Below are positions 7,613 to 17,693 of a DNA stretch of 64,000 nt, in pieces (position 1 is the first letter of the stretch; the number at the start of each line of letters is the position of its first letter). The notes beneath the pieces were generated by a model that was given only the letters and a program-made list of their open reading frames with translations, searched no databases and was not told the origin of the DNA. The stretch is from Lacticaseibacillus suibinensis (GTDB taxonomy: Bacteria; Bacillota; Bacilli; Lactobacillales; Lactobacillaceae), in contig NZ_RHOK01000003.1 in the NCBI RefSeq assembly GCF_003946175.1, positions 108,054 to 172,053 on the forward strand. Reading direction: 5' to 3'. Made by a program: the position numbers and the translations under genes.

Positions 7613-9013
7613 ATGTCGGGAAAATACACCATCATCTTAGCGGCCGGTAAAGGCACGCGGATGAAGTCGAAGCTCTACAAGGTTTTGCATCAAGTCTGCG
7701 GTAAGCCGATGGTCGATCATGTGCTGACCGAGGTCGAAAAGACCCAGCCGGATCAGATTGTGACGGTTGTGGGCCATGGCGCCGAAGCTGTTGAAGAAAC
7801 TTTGGGCAAGCGCAGTCAGTATGTCGTGCAAGAAGAACAGCTGGGCACCGGCCATGCCGTTTTGCAGGCAGAGCCGCTGTTAGGCAATAAAGAAGGCATG
7901 ACCCTGATTGCCAGCGGCGACACGCCGTTGTTCACCGCTGCGACTTTTGAGAAGCTGTTTGCCTATCACATGGATAAAGGTGCCAAGGCGACGATTTTAA
8001 CCGCGACTGCGCCGGATCCATTCGGCTATGGCCGGATTATTCGCAGCGACATTGGCACGGTGCAAAAGATTGTGGAACAAAAAGACGCCACGGCCGAAGA
8101 AGCGCGGGTCAACGAAATCAACACCGGCGTGTATGTCTTTGATAACCAGGCGTTGTTTGCCGCTTTGCATGAAGTCAAAAACGATAATGCCCAAGGTGAA
8201 TACTATCTGCCAGATGTGATTCAAATTCTCAAAGCCAAAGGTGACGTCATCGCTGCTTACCGGATGAAGGATTTCTCCGAATCTATGGGGGTAAATGACC
8301 GCGTGGCTTTGGCCGCTGCGACTAAGGTGATGCAGGCCCGCATCAACAAGCAGCACATGCAAGCGGGAGTGACTTTGATTGATCCTGACACGACTTACAT
8401 TGATGCCGACGTTGAAATCGGACCGGACACGATTATCGAACCGGGCGTGTACCTCAAAGGCCACACCAAAATTGGGGCGGATTGTAAGATTGGCACCCAT
8501 TCCGAGCTGATTAATGCCACTTTGGAAGATCGCGTCACCGTTACCAGTTCTACCATCGAAGATTCCACCATGCACACCGGCTCGGACATCGGCCCGAACT
8601 CCCATTTGCGGCCAGACTCCGAGATCGGCGAAGGTGCACATCTTGGTAATTTTGTCGAAATCAAAAAAGCCACGATTGGGCCACGCACCAAGGTCGGGCA
8701 TTTGACCTATGTCGGCAATGCCATTTTGGGCAGCGACATCAACGTCGGTTGCGGGGTGGTCTTTGTGAACTACGATGGCGTCAAAAAGTGGGAAGCCAAG
8801 GTTGGCAGTCATGCCTTCATCGGCTCCAACTCGAACATTGTGGCGCCTGTCACCATTGCCGACCACAGTTTCATTGCCGCCGGTTCAACCATCACCGAGG
8901 ATGTGCCTTACCACGCCATGGGCATTGCCCGCGCCCGTCAGGTCAACAAGGCGGACTTCTGGCAGCGGACGGCGATTGCTGATGATCCAGAATGGAACCA
9001 ACCAGATAAGTAA
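7613..9013 (+). CDS. glmU: Bifunctional GlmU (GlcN-1-P acetyltransferase / GlcNAc-1-P uridylyltransferase)
   Basis: 466 residues. The N-terminal uridylyltransferase domain begins [20 protein letters not shown]; the C-terminal half from about residue 250 is a left-handed beta-helix of hexapeptide repeats ([15 protein letters not shown] and onward) forming the acetyltransferase. The enzyme makes UDP-GlcNAc for peptidoglycan and wall polymers. The start at 7613 follows AGGAG at 7600; an upstream in-frame start would lie in the promoter. It sits just before prs as in other Firmicutes but has its own terminator. Confidence 0.95.
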   Translation: MSGKYTIILAAGKGTRMKSKLYKVLHQVCGKPMVDHVLTEVEKTQPDQIVTVVGHGAEAVEETLGKRSQYVVQEEQLGTGHAVLQAEPLLGNKEGMTLIASGDTPLFTAATFEKLFAYHMDKGAKATILTATAPDPFGYGRIIRSDIGTVQKIVEQKDATAEEARVNEINTGVYVFDNQALFAALHEVKNDNAQGEYYLPDVIQILKAKGDVIAAYRMKDFSESMGVNDRVALAAATKVMQARINKQHMQAGVTLIDPDTTYIDADVEIGPDTIIEPGVYLKGHTKIGADCKIGTHSELINATLEDRVTVTSSTIEDSTMHTGSDIGPNSHLRPDSEIGEGAHLGNFVEIKKATIGPRTKVGHLTYVGNAILGSDINVGCGVVFVNYDGVKKWEAKVGSHAFIGSNSNIVAPVTIADHSFIAAGSTITEDVPYHAMGIARARQVNKADFWQRTAIADDPEWNQPDK

Positions 9014-9022
9014 TCAAAGCCA

Positions 9023-9045
9023 CCAGTCGCGTTGCGGCTGGTTTT
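9023..9045 (+). terminator. glmU terminator
   Basis: CCAGTCGC/GCGGCTGG stem with a GTT loop and TTTT. Confidence 0.8.
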
Positions 9046-9165
9046 GCTTTGCCATTTTCTGCAAATGCCGCACTGATTATTGCGGTGGTATCTAAAAAAT
9101 AGGTCAACAAACGCAAATAAAATTGCGATTGATGGGTGGAAAAGCCCGTTCACGCCTCAATGTTC

Positions 9166-9174
9166 TGGTATAAT
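9166..9174 (+). promoter_or_regulatory. prs extended -10 promoter
   Basis: TGGTATAAT, an extended -10, 66 bases before the prs start. No good -35 is seen, which is common with the TGN extension. Confidence 0.6.
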
Positions 9175-9240
9175 CAGACTGTAAATGGGCTCAAAAGTCA
9201 GTGCTGTGTTCATCAATAAATTAATATCATGGAGGAAACC

Positions 9241-10209
9241 ATGCCTTACTCTGATCCGAAGTTGAAGATTTTTGCCTTGAATTCGAACAAACCCCTCGCG
9301 GAAAAAATTGCCGCTGAAGTGGGTGTTGAATTAGGGAAGTCGTCAGTGACTCGCTTTTCCGATGGGGAAATTCAGATCAACATCGAAGAAAGTATTCGTG
9401 GGGATGATATTTATCTCATCCAGTCGACTTCCGCGCCAGTTAATGACAATCTGATGGAACTTTTGATCATGATCGATGCCTTGCGCCGGGCTAGTGCCCA
9501 CACCATCAGTGTCGTGATTCCTTACTATGGTTACGCCCGCCAAGACCGCAAAGCGCGCTCGCGTGAACCAATTACCGCCAAGCTGGTGGCCAACATGTTG
9601 GAACGTGCCGGTGCCACCCGTGTCTTAGCGCTGGATCTGCATGCGGCCCAAATCCAAGGGTTCTTCGACATTCCCGTTGACCACTTGATGGGTGCGCCAC
9701 TGCTCGCTGATTACTTCATCCGTAACGGCTACACCAATGCCGACACCGTGGTGGTTTCCCCTGACCATGGTGGCGTGACCCGCGCCCGGAAGCTGGCCGA
9801 ATTCCTGAAAGCCCCAATCGCCATCATCGACAAGCGCCGCCCGCGGCCAAACGTCGCTGAAGTCATGAATATCGTCGGCCATGTCAAAGGCAAGAAATGT
9901 ATCATCATTGATGACATGATCGACACCGCCGGCACCATTACTTTGGCCGCCCAAGCGTTGAAAGACGCCGGCGCCATTGAAGTGCAAGTTGCTGCCACCC
10001 ACGCCGTCTTCTCTGGCCCTGCGGTTGAACGCCTGCAAAACAGTGCGATTGAGCGCGTCATTGTCACTGACTCAATCAACCTGGCTGAAGATAAGAAGAT
10101 TGATAAACTGGTGATTGTTTCGGTTGGACCGCTAATTGGCCGGGCCATCACCCGCATTCAAGAAAACAAGCCGGTGTCACCGTTGTTCGAAAACCGGTTC
10201 ACCCGCTAA
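9241..10209 (+). CDS. prs: Ribose-phosphate pyrophosphokinase (PRPP synthetase)
   Basis: 322 residues. It makes PRPP from ribose-5-phosphate and ATP, feeding purine, pyrimidine, His and NAD synthesis. Visible class I motifs: [16 protein letters not shown], the [10 protein letters not shown] flexible loop, the [11 protein letters not shown] region and the PRPP loop [12 protein letters not shown] near residue 220. The start at 9241 has GGAGG five bases upstream; an ATG at 9229 overlaps that ribosome site. PRPP is also the PurR effector, tying this gene to the upstream regulator. Confidence 0.96.
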   Translation: MPYSDPKLKIFALNSNKPLAEKIAAEVGVELGKSSVTRFSDGEIQINIEESIRGDDIYLIQSTSAPVNDNLMELLIMIDALRRASAHTISVVIPYYGYARQDRKARSREPITAKLVANMLERAGATRVLALDLHAAQIQGFFDIPVDHLMGAPLLADYFIRNGYTNADTVVVSPDHGGVTRARKLAEFLKAPIAIIDKRRPRPNVAEVMNIVGHVKGKKCIIIDDMIDTAGTITLAAQALKDAGAIEVQVAATHAVFSGPAVERLQNSAIERVIVTDSINLAEDKKIDKLVIVSVGPLIGRAITRIQENKPVSPLFENRFTR

Positions 10210-10217
10210 AGCGAATC

Positions 10218-10249
10218 AAAGAGCCGCGCAGTTGCGCGGCTCTTTTTTT
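10218..10249 (+). terminator. prs terminator
   Basis: Perfect stem AAAGAGCCGCGCA/TGCGCGGCTCTTT with a GT tip followed by further T. Its A-rich left side may let it work also for the converging mscL gene. Confidence 0.9.
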
Positions 10250-10251
10250 GC

Positions 10252-10623
10252 TTAGGCCTGTTTTTCTTTGGCCAATAAATCGCGAATCTCAGCCAGCAGT
10301 TCCTCTTGGGTCGGGCCAGCAGGCGCTGGCTTTTTCTTCGGCAAAATCTTGTTGGCCATGCGCACCAGCAAGAACACGATGAACGCAATGACCAAGAAGT
10401 TGAGAATGTCGTTGATGAAGGCCCCATATGTAAATTTGGCCCCGGCGACGGTGACGCTCAGCTTGGCCAAGCTGGCGCTACGCAGGAATAAGCCAATCAA
10501 TGGATTAAGTAAGTTATTGGTTAGGGACGTGATCAACGCAGTGAACGCGCCGCCAATAATGACCCCAACTGCCATATCCAGCACGTTGCCGCGCATGATG
10601 AAATCACGAAAATCTTTTAACAT
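10252..10623 (-). CDS. mscL: Large-conductance mechanosensitive channel MscL
   Basis: 123 residues. It has the conserved N-terminal [23 protein letters not shown] pattern, two membrane helices and a charged C-terminal helix ending KEKQA. The pentameric channel opens on hypo-osmotic shock to release solutes. The start at 10623 lies nine bases from AAGGAGG (10633-10639); an ATG at 10629 is only three bases from it and family members begin MLK. Faces prs across a shared terminator. Confidence 0.94.
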   Translation of the reverse strand: MLKDFRDFIMRGNVLDMAVGVIIGGAFTALITSLTNNLLNPLIGLFLRSASLAKLSVTVAGAKFTYGAFINDILNFLVIAFIVFLLVRMANKILPKKKPAPAGPTQEELLAEIRDLLAKEKQA

Positions 10624-10672
10624 TGCCATCTTCCTCCTTATTCGCTTTACTTATATTCTAACAAAACGATGA

Positions 10673-10811
10673 GGCTGAGACAAAAAGCGGTTTTAGCCCA
10701 GAGTATAAGCCAGCCGCCCGGTAAAACCTGAACTTAGGTTTTGCCGGGCGGCTGGCTTATACGGCTAGGGCGTTGCATTTTGGCTCGTACTGTTCTGGAA
10801 TAGTCGTGCGC
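10673..10811. repeat. Intergenic palindromic repeat family I, copy 2
   Basis: 139 bp, nearly identical to 54751-54889 except within a central 60-base hairpin (10703-10762). In that hairpin GTATAAGCCAGCCGCCCGG pairs perfectly with its complement, then AAAACCT pairs with AGGTTTT around GAACTT. The flanks GGCTGAGACAAAAAGCGG and GGCTCGTACTGTTCTGG are shared. It lies between mscL and the YhgE-like gene. No coding potential. Confidence 0.85.
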
Positions 10812-10857
10812 ACGTGGCCGTTTCTAATGGTTCTCAGTCACTCGTTGGGTTTCATCG

Positions 10858-13587
10858 TTATTCAATGATGTCACTCTTGCGGGTGATGTGGTGCATCTTG
10901 TTGATCCACGGGCGAATCGGCTCTTTCAGGAACAGGCCGGCTAAGAAGAATACCAGGCCGAACGCCGCCAGCGCCAGCAGGTCAAGGCGCATGTTCGGCC
11001 AGTAGATGCCGCCAACCGTTTCCCGCAGCATATTGACCGCGTAGGTGAAGGGCAGCCAAGGGTTGATCATCTGGAAGAATTTACCCGACAAGACCACTGG
11101 GAAGTTCCCGCCGGCGCCGGAAATCGACAGCACCAGAATGATGATGCCCAGCCCTTTCCCAATGTTACCGAACAGGGAAATCAGCGCGTACAAGATGGAG
11201 ACGAACACCACCGACAGGAGCATGGCCAGCAAAACATACAGCGGCTTATTCACAACGTAGGTGCCAATCAGGTAGAGGTTCCCCAGCGCCGCAATCAGCG
11301 CTTGCCCCATCCCCAGCCCGGCAAAAGTGAGCCAGCGGGCGATGTACTGTTGCTTCACCGTGGCTTGGGCCAGCTCAGCAGGCAGCTTGTATTCCGTGAT
11401 CAAAATCGCGCCTAGCAGTAGTGCGCCGACCCAGATACACAGCGCTAAGTAGAATGGGGCACTTTGCGACCCGTAAGTCGGAATCGGGTAGAGGTGGGTT
11501 TCGTTAATCGTGACGGGCGCTGCCAGAAAATCCGCTTCCTTGGTGGCATCGCGGCGCAGCAGCTTCAGTAAGGCGCTTAAGTCGATGGACTTTTCTCCCT
11601 TTTTGATGGCGGCGGCTCCGGTTTGAATGGCCTGCTTCAAGGTTGGCCAGTCGTTTTGCTTGAAGTTTGCGGCCAGCTTCAACCCAGATTCGAGTTCCGG
11701 CATTTTCGCATTGGCCAAGGCCAAGCTGTTGGTGAGATCTTGCTCAATGCCAGGCAGGTCTTGCTGGATAAAGGCGTTGGCTTGAGTCAACTTGGTTTTA
11801 AGCGTCGGGAAATCATTCTGGTACAGGTCAGCGACGGTGGTGATGCCGCTAGTGATCAGCTGCATGTGGCCATTCAGTAGTTCATTGGCATCGGTCAATT
11901 CGGTTTTGAGCGCTGGCAGTTGTTTTTTGGCAGTGGCCAGGAAGGTGTTGGCCTGAGTCAGAAGGTCTTTGGTGTTCGCCAGTAGCGCGGGTAGTTGCGG
12001 CAAAATCTGACTGTTGATCTGCGCCAAAGTGACGTTGGCGTCTTGCAACGCGGCGGTCAGAGCCGTCAACACTTGCTGCACAGATTGGCCAAGCTGGAGC
12101 TGTTGCAAGCCGGCGGCAGTTTGGGCAAATTGGCTCGCGGCAGTTTGCAGCTGGTCGAGCTGACTTTGCAGCTCCGCAGTGCTGGCCGTTTTCACGAGAC
12201 TGGCAAAATGGGTGGCTTGCTTTTGAATGACGGTGGCCCCAGCGGCTAAGGCATTCAGGCGGCTGATGGCATCGGCGAAGGAGACGCTTTGGCCATTCAG
12301 TTGGCCTGCCGCGGTTTGCAGCTGCGTCAGCGTCTGCGCCAGCTTGGTGGCAGTGGTGGCCACTTCGCCTTGGCGGCTGGCCAACGCGGTGAGCCGGTCA
12401 GCAATCGCGGTGCGCGCCGCGGTGTTGTCTGGGTCGGCGTCCAGTCCGGCCAGCTGCGTTTTCAAGTTGGCCAGATCGGCAGCCAGGCTGGTGTTGGCGG
12501 CCTGAATCAGGGTGAGGCCAGCGTCAGTGGCGTTTTGAATCAAGGTCAGCGCCTGCTTGATTTTCGGCAGCACCTCGTCTTTGGTGGTGGCCACCGCGGT
12601 TTGGGCGTGCTGGCCAAAGGCGGTGAGCGCCGGCAACGTGCCGTCAACCGAATTGATGACGTTAACGCCTTGGCTGGTGATGGTGAGCGACTTGGTGACC
12701 GCTGATTCTAGTTGGTCGAAGTTTACCACCACCGTGTTCAGCTGCGCGCCAGCGTTTTTCACTTCTGGCAGTTTGCCTTTGACCTGGGTGGCGAGCTGGC
12801 CGGCTTCATCGATGGCTGGTAAGAAGCGCTGCGAGGCCACCAGCTTTTGGGTCATGGTGTTGACCTCAGGGAGGTAAGTGGCCATTTCGTTGGCGGTTTG
12901 GAGCTTGGCTTTCAACGTCGGCATCTTGGCTTGCAAGGTGTCGACTTCATTCAGATACTTTTCAATGGTTGGCAGTTGCGCGTCGGTGCTGGTGACCAAA
13001 CTGGTGAAACGTTTGATCATCGGCAGGTTCTCATCCAGCTTGACGCCGGCTTGATTGAACACCTTACCCAATGTCGAGGCGACTGTGGTCACAAACTGTT
13101 TGGAGATGGTGCTTTGCAACGTGTTCGCGCCGGTATCGGTGATTTTCGGGGCAATGGCGTTGATTTTCTGGTTCACATAATAATCGAGCTGCGGCTTTTT
13201 GATTTTGCCTTGCACGAAGCTCATGAGATCGCGGGAGAAGGTTTTGGGCACCACAATGCTGGCATAATATTTGCCACTTTTGACCCCTTCAACCGCAGTT
13301 TGCTTGGAGTCCACGAACTGCCACCCGAGCTTGTCATTGTGCTTGAGCTCGGTAATCAGTTCATCGCCGATGGCCACCTTTTGATTCTGAAAAGTGGTGG
13401 GCTGATCGGCGGAGTACACCGCGACTTTCAAGTCATGCGTGTTGCTGTAAGGATCCCACAAGGCCCAGACGTTAAACCAGCAATAAAGGCTGGGAATGAC
13501 GACTAACGCCAGAATTAAAAGGAACGCAAACGGACTTTTTAAAATGCGCCGCCAATCAAGGACGAACAGCCGACCAATGTTTTTCAT
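10858..13587 (-). CDS. YhgE/Pip family membrane protein (ABC-2-like, long extracellular domain)
   Basis: 909 residues. The N-terminal membrane helix (about 15-40, LLILALVVIPSLYCWFNVWALWDPYSNT) and following extracellular domain match YhgE/Pip proteins; the C-terminal 230 residues hold five or six membrane helices of ABC-2 permease type. Between lies about 500 residues of Ala/Gln/Leu/Thr-rich helical, coiled-coil-like sequence. The family includes the lactococcal phage infection protein Pip and relatives in type VII secretion (EsaA); transport substrate is unknown. The start at 13587 follows GGAGG; a TTG at 13599 overlaps that site. Confidence 0.88.
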   Translation of the reverse strand: MKNIGRLFVLDWRRILKSPFAFLLILALVVIPSLYCWFNVWALWDPYSNTHDLKVAVYSADQPTTFQNQKVAIGDELITELKHNDKLGWQFVDSKQTAVEGVKSGKYYASIVVPKTFSRDLMSFVQGKIKKPQLDYYVNQKINAIAPKITDTGANTLQSTISKQFVTTVASTLGKVFNQAGVKLDENLPMIKRFTSLVTSTDAQLPTIEKYLNEVDTLQAKMPTLKAKLQTANEMATYLPEVNTMTQKLVASQRFLPAIDEAGQLATQVKGKLPEVKNAGAQLNTVVVNFDQLESAVTKSLTITSQGVNVINSVDGTLPALTAFGQHAQTAVATTKDEVLPKIKQALTLIQNATDAGLTLIQAANTSLAADLANLKTQLAGLDADPDNTAARTAIADRLTALASRQGEVATTATKLAQTLTQLQTAAGQLNGQSVSFADAISRLNALAAGATVIQKQATHFASLVKTASTAELQSQLDQLQTAASQFAQTAAGLQQLQLGQSVQQVLTALTAALQDANVTLAQINSQILPQLPALLANTKDLLTQANTFLATAKKQLPALKTELTDANELLNGHMQLITSGITTVADLYQNDFPTLKTKLTQANAFIQQDLPGIEQDLTNSLALANAKMPELESGLKLAANFKQNDWPTLKQAIQTGAAAIKKGEKSIDLSALLKLLRRDATKEADFLAAPVTINETHLYPIPTYGSQSAPFYLALCIWVGALLLGAILITEYKLPAELAQATVKQQYIARWLTFAGLGMGQALIAALGNLYLIGTYVVNKPLYVLLAMLLSVVFVSILYALISLFGNIGKGLGIIILVLSISGAGGNFPVVLSGKFFQMINPWLPFTYAVNMLRETVGGIYWPNMRLDLLALAAFGLVFFLAGLFLKEPIRPWINKMHHITRKSDIIE

Positions 13588-13682
13588 AAAATCCTCCAAT
13601 AACTTATTCTAGGGCAGAGTATAGCATTATTTATGCAGGGCTAGAATGCAAGATTCACGAGCTTGGCGCCCCCAAAGTGAAC

Positions 13683-13716
13683 AAAAAAAGAACCTCAGCC
13701 AGACTGGCTTAGGTTC
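13683..13716 (-). terminator. Terminator of the DUF218 gene
   Basis: GAACCT...AGGTTC outer stem with AGCCAG/GGCT inner pairing; on the minus strand it is followed by seven T. Confidence 0.85.
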
Positions 13717-13792
13717 CAGATTGTAGCTTGCTGTTATCATGATAACGAAAAAAACGTTGGCCGTCTTGATACAATTTTCCGGATTTGTCCAA

Positions 13793-14845
13793 TCAGCGCA
13801 CGCCGGCACTAATGCCGACCATGATCGCCATCACCGCAATCAAGCCGATGATGATGATGTGGCGGCGTTTGTGCAGCACCACGAAGGCGAGATACTCGCG
13901 AATCACCGCATTGGGCAAGAAGTAAAAGGAAGTGGCGGCGCCGACGCCGTTGGCATCAAGCCCGGCCGCCCGAGCAAAGACGCCGGCCCGGAACAGGTGG
14001 TAGTTGTTGGTGAAGAAGGCTGCCTTCACCGGCTTGGCGCCTTCGCGCTTGGTGATCAGCGCCTTGGAAAACTTCATGTTCTGATAGGTGGTTTTGGATT
14101 GGTCTTCCAGCAACGTATCGGTTTCGGGGATGCCATGATCAACTGCCCAGGCGCGCATCGCCGCGGCTTCCGACAGTTTCTCATCTTCGCCTTGGCCGCC
14201 GGAAAAAATAATTTTCGGAGCGGGCCGATTTTTGGCCACTTGCTTTTGATAGAAGGTGACAGCGGCCTGAATGCGGGCGGCTAACAGTGGTGAGACCTTG
14301 TCCCCGTTGATTAAGCCAGCCCCTAGGACAATCAGGTAGTCGCGATTGTGCCGCGGCCGCCAGAGATTGTAAAGCACTAAAATGGTTAAGAAATTGTACA
14401 GCGCCAACAGCTCGTAACCGATGCTGAGGGTGAAGAAGAAGGTCAAGGCGTCATACAACGAATCGGGAATCCACTGGCGGCCAAAGGTGCCTGCCACTTC
14501 CAGGAGTAGCAGTCCCACCGCAATGCCCAACGTCAGCATGTTGCCCAGCGAATGGCCTTCACGCCGCCACACCAGCCAGGCATTCCAAAGCAGCCAGACC
14601 AAGTGCAAGGCGAACAGTAAAATGATAATGCCCACCGCAATCACGAATAGCGTGCCAGTGACGGCAATCAAGAGCCGGTTGCCGGAAGCTAAAATCGCAA
14701 AGGCCAACGTCGCCAGAAAGACGATGGCGAACCAGTTGAACAGCATCCCGTTGTAGAGATGGCGTGGTTCCTTGAAAAAGCTGAAGCAGAAAAGCGCGCC
14801 CATGATGAGGGCTGGCAACCAGTACCAAAGCGCAAAGTTCGGCAC
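13793..14845 (-). CDS. YdcF/ElyC-type DUF218 membrane protein
   Basis: 350 residues. Four or five membrane helices fill about residues 1-165; a DUF218 domain follows with YLIVLGAGL, IIFSGGQGEDE, SEAAAMRAW, LLEDQSKTTYQNM and a NNYHLFRA segment; one more helix is at the C-terminus. SanA/ElyC relatives act in envelope barrier or wall precursor metabolism, but the reaction is not established. It starts with GTG at 14845, nine bases after AAGGA. Divergent from the Nudix gene. Confidence 0.85.
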   Translation of the reverse strand: MPNFALWYWLPALIMGALFCFSFFKEPRHLYNGMLFNWFAIVFLATLAFAILASGNRLLIAVTGTLFVIAVGIIILLFALHLVWLLWNAWLVWRREGHSLGNMLTLGIAVGLLLLEVAGTFGRQWIPDSLYDALTFFFTLSIGYELLALYNFLTILVLYNLWRPRHNRDYLIVLGAGLINGDKVSPLLAARIQAAVTFYQKQVAKNRPAPKIIFSGGQGEDEKLSEAAAMRAWAVDHGIPETDTLLEDQSKTTYQNMKFSKALITKREGAKPVKAAFFTNNYHLFRAGVFARAAGLDANGVGAATSFYFLPNAVIREYLAFVVLHKRRHIIIIGLIAVMAIMVGISAGVR

Positions 14846-14918
14846 AAAATCACATCCTTAGTGGCGATTAGAAGCAGGTTCAAGTATAATGAGGAAAATA
14901 TGAGAAAAGGACGGCTAG

Positions 14919-15368
14919 TTGATCATGGCAGATCCGGTATTCGGACGCAAAGACCCCAAGCTAGATTATCACACGCGAATCGGGGTGTACGGGGTCATTC
15001 CTGACGCCAGCGGCAAACGCCTGTTGATTTTGCAGGCGCCCAATCATGCCTTGTTTTTACCCGGCGGAGAAGTGGAGCCAGGCGAAAGCGATGAGGAAAC
15101 GCTGAAGCGTGAGCTGTTAGAAGAGTTCGGGGTGAAAGTCACCATCGGGGCCAAGCTGGGCCGCGCGGCCGAGTATTTCTACTCTCATCACCGCAATACC
15201 GCTTATTACCACCCGGCCACGTTCTATGCGTGCAGTGACATTCAGCGCGTCGCCGCTCCTTTGGAAGACTTCAACACTTTGATGCTGATGCCCATTGAAC
15301 TGGCGGCAGCGGAACTGAAGCGGCCCACCCATCGCTATGGCGTGGCGCAATGGCTCAAGCAGCGCTGA
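14919..15368 (+). CDS. Nudix hydrolase
   Basis: 149 residues. A complete Nudix box (G-x5-E-x7-RE-x2-EE-x-G) runs from GEVEPGE through RELLEEFGV at about residues 50-72, so Mg2+-dependent cleavage of a nucleoside-diphosphate-linked substrate is expected; which one is unknown. TTG at 14919 is seven bases after AAAAGGA and is preferred; ATG at 14925 is the alternative. A TATAAT is at 14885-14890. Its stop directly abuts the converging HD gene. Confidence 0.85.
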   Translation: MIMADPVFGRKDPKLDYHTRIGVYGVIPDASGKRLLILQAPNHALFLPGGEVEPGESDEETLKRELLEEFGVKVTIGAKLGRAAEYFYSHHRNTAYYHPATFYACSDIQRVAAPLEDFNTLMLMPIELAAAELKRPTHRYGVAQWLKQR

Positions 15369-16718
15369 TTATTTGAACGCGGGATCAATCAGCGTGTCAT
15401 TAAGAATATACTGCTGAAATTTAGCGTAGGTGCCGGCGAATAAATCGTCGGCATTTTTGCTGAGCATGACTTTGGGAAAATAGAACCGCTTATCCCCGGT
15501 GGCTTTACCGCTAATCGCGGCTACCAGCGGCGACAAGGTCGAAAGCTCTTCCAAAGTCCCATCGGCTTGGATGATTTCGATTTGGGTCTTGGGATTGGCG
15601 ACGCTGGGATCGTATTGATCATAGGGTAAATCGAAGCTGTCATTTTCCGCGGTGTAGTAATCTGGATCAAACCCAGCCTCACTGACCAAAGCGCGCAGCT
15701 GCGGCAGCAGCGCGGCGGTTTGATCAGTGATGGCCACGGATTTCAGCGGCCGCCGGCTCAAGAAGCGGCCAGCCAAGTCTTTCAGCACCGGATCGGGATA
15801 ATCCAGCCAGTAGGTGAAATAGGTGTTCAGCACACCATCATCAAGCCGCAGGTAATCCTTTAAGTCGAATTGATGCTCGAAGAATGGAATCAGTAGCCGC
15901 GGGTTGTAGCGCGTGTCGAATTTACCGGCTTCATACAATGTCTTGGCGCGCTGCAGCAGGTGGGTCAAAATCATTTCCATGGATCGCGATACTGGGTGGA
16001 AGTAAACCTGTTGGTACATCTGGAAACGACCCACAATGTAATCTTCCACAGCGTGCATGCCGTTGGCGTCAAAACCGATGCCGCCTTGATAAGGCCGCAT
16101 CACCCGCAAAATGCGGGCCAAATCGAAGTCGCCGTATTTGGTACCGGTGAAGTAGGCATCCCGCAGCAGATAGTCCATTCGGTCGGCGTCGATTTGACTA
16201 GAAATCATTTGCACCACTTGCGGATTAGGGTAAGTATGGGCAATCACGCTGGCCACCTGCTCGGGGAAGTCTGGCGCCACGCCGCGCAGAATTTTGTTCA
16301 CCTCAGTGCTTTCGTCGGTCAAAATCCGGCGGGTGATGGCTTCGTGGTCGGTGGCAAAAATGTGCTCAAAAGTATGTGAGTAGGGTCCGTGGCCGATATC
16401 ATGCAACAAGGCCGCGCATAGGGCCACCAGCCGCTCGTTGTCATCCCACAGTCCATCGCCAGGGGTTTTGGTGGGGAAGTTCACCGCAAAATTATCGCAG
16501 ATTTGACGCGTGATTTCATAGACGCCCAAGCTGTGCGTGAAGCGGGTGTGCTCAGCGCCTTGAAAGACGTAATCTGCTACGCCGAGTTGCTTGATGCGGC
16601 GCAGACGCTGGAACTCAGGGGTGTTGATCAAGTCCAAAATTACCTGATGCTGCACATGGATATAGTTATGGACGGGATCGCGAAAGACTTTTTCGCGGGG
16701 AAGCATTTTAATCGCCAT
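15369..16718 (-). CDS. HD-domain phosphohydrolase (YwfO / EF1143-type dNTPase)
   Basis: 449 residues. HD metal ligands are visible as H57-containing GAEHTRFTHSLGVYE and H106-D107 in LLHDIGHGPYSH, with the DQIDADRMDYLLRDA-type second motif near residue 180. The closest studied relative by layout is Enterococcus EF1143, an allosteric dNTP triphosphohydrolase; specificity here is inferred. AAGGAG seven bases before the start lies within the end of lipL, so the two genes are coupled, as in the B. subtilis ywf region. Confidence 0.88.
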   Translation of the reverse strand: MAIKMLPREKVFRDPVHNYIHVQHQVILDLINTPEFQRLRRIKQLGVADYVFQGAEHTRFTHSLGVYEITRQICDNFAVNFPTKTPGDGLWDDNERLVALCAALLHDIGHGPYSHTFEHIFATDHEAITRRILTDESTEVNKILRGVAPDFPEQVASVIAHTYPNPQVVQMISSQIDADRMDYLLRDAYFTGTKYGDFDLARILRVMRPYQGGIGFDANGMHAVEDYIVGRFQMYQQVYFHPVSRSMEMILTHLLQRAKTLYEAGKFDTRYNPRLLIPFFEHQFDLKDYLRLDDGVLNTYFTYWLDYPDPVLKDLAGRFLSRRPLKSVAITDQTAALLPQLRALVSEAGFDPDYYTAENDSFDLPYDQYDPSVANPKTQIEIIQADGTLEELSTLSPLVAAISGKATGDKRFYFPKVMLSKNADDLFAGTYAKFQQYILNDTLIDPAFK

Positions 16719-16720
16719 AT

Positions 16721-17527
16721 TTATTCTCCTTCAAACTGATTGCGGGCTTGCATGTCGGTTAAGGCGGCTGTCAGCGCGGATTGATAGGCAGGGGTGGCAA
16801 GGACAGGCGTTAGGGACACCGAGTCCGTGGGTAGCGCTGCCGTGAGCTTAGCGCTTAAGCCTTGCGGGGTGAGCGGGGCGGCAAGGTGGGCCTTTAAGGT
16901 GCCCATTGTTGCTGGCAACACCTGCGGAAAGCGGTGGCGCGGATCGGCTTGGCCTTGGCCAGCCTGATAAAAGTCGGCCATCACCTGCCCGCGCGCCGCC
17001 TGATCGCCGCCAACGGCCAGGTATGCCATCACCACGATGCCGCGACTGGTGCGACGCTGAGCTAACCCGGCGATTTTTTGCCCGCCTAGGCTCAGGTCAA
17101 AAGTGCCCGGACAATAGGAGTGGCGCACCTCGCCTACCGTTAACGGCGCCCCCACCGCGGTAGTCAGCCAGTCCGCCATGAGCTGATAGGCTTCAGGAAT
17201 CGTGGCGGCGTCAGGGGGTAAGAACAAGCTGACGTTCAGCACCTGCTCGTCGCAGACAATGCCTAACCCGCCAGAGTTGCGAACAAAGAAGGGGTAGCCC
17301 GCTGCTTGCAAGGTCTTCAGCGCTGCAGGGAGCTGTGGCAAGCGCAAATCCTGCATCCCCAAAATCACCGTGCGGGCCAACGTCCAGTAGTGGACGAACA
17401 CCGCAGGTAACCCGGCTGGCCGGCTCAAAAGGGCATTGGTATGGGCAAAGCTCAAAAGCCGCTGGTCAGCGGTGAAGTGTTGGTTTAACACGCCGATTGG
17501 CCCTGCCTGGGTCAGTACTTTGTCCAT
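16721..17527 (-). CDS. lipL: Octanoyl-[GcvH]:protein N-octanoyltransferase (LipL-like)
   Basis: 268 residues of the biotin/lipoate ligase fold. FVRNSGGLGIV matches the substrate loop; SYCPGTFDLSLGGQKIAG carries the candidate catalytic Cys139 and Lys151 as in LipL. LipL moves octanoyl or lipoyl groups from GcvH to E2 subunits of dehydrogenases. The start at 17527 follows GGGGG by seven bases; an ATG at 17545 lies about at the transcription start implied by TATAAT (minus strand, 17551-17556). Lipoate ligase LplA is the alternative. Confidence 0.75.
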   Translation of the reverse strand: MDKVLTQAGPIGVLNQHFTADQRLLSFAHTNALLSRPAGLPAVFVHYWTLARTVILGMQDLRLPQLPAALKTLQAAGYPFFVRNSGGLGIVCDEQVLNVSLFLPPDAATIPEAYQLMADWLTTAVGAPLTVGEVRHSYCPGTFDLSLGGQKIAGLAQRRTSRGIVVMAYLAVGGDQAARGQVMADFYQAGQGQADPRHRFPQVLPATMGTLKAHLAAPLTPQGLSAKLTAALPTDSVSLTPVLATPAYQSALTAALTDMQARNQFEGE

Positions 17528-17693
17528 CCGCTCGCCCCCATTCATACCCTATTATATGCAAGTTCGGCGTGCCATGCACCTTTCCCAAGGAATTGGGCGG
17601 TTGCGCCACCGGCAGAAAACATGACGCTGGCGTCAGTTTTAAGCCAAAAGAGGGTCTTTACGTTATAATGGAGAGCAGAAAGGGCTGATTCGA

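Noticed and set aside
7997..8866. 289-codon open frame on the minus strand inside glmU
   Set aside because: Antisense shadow of the beta-helix part of glmU; no ribosome site and no recognisable protein.
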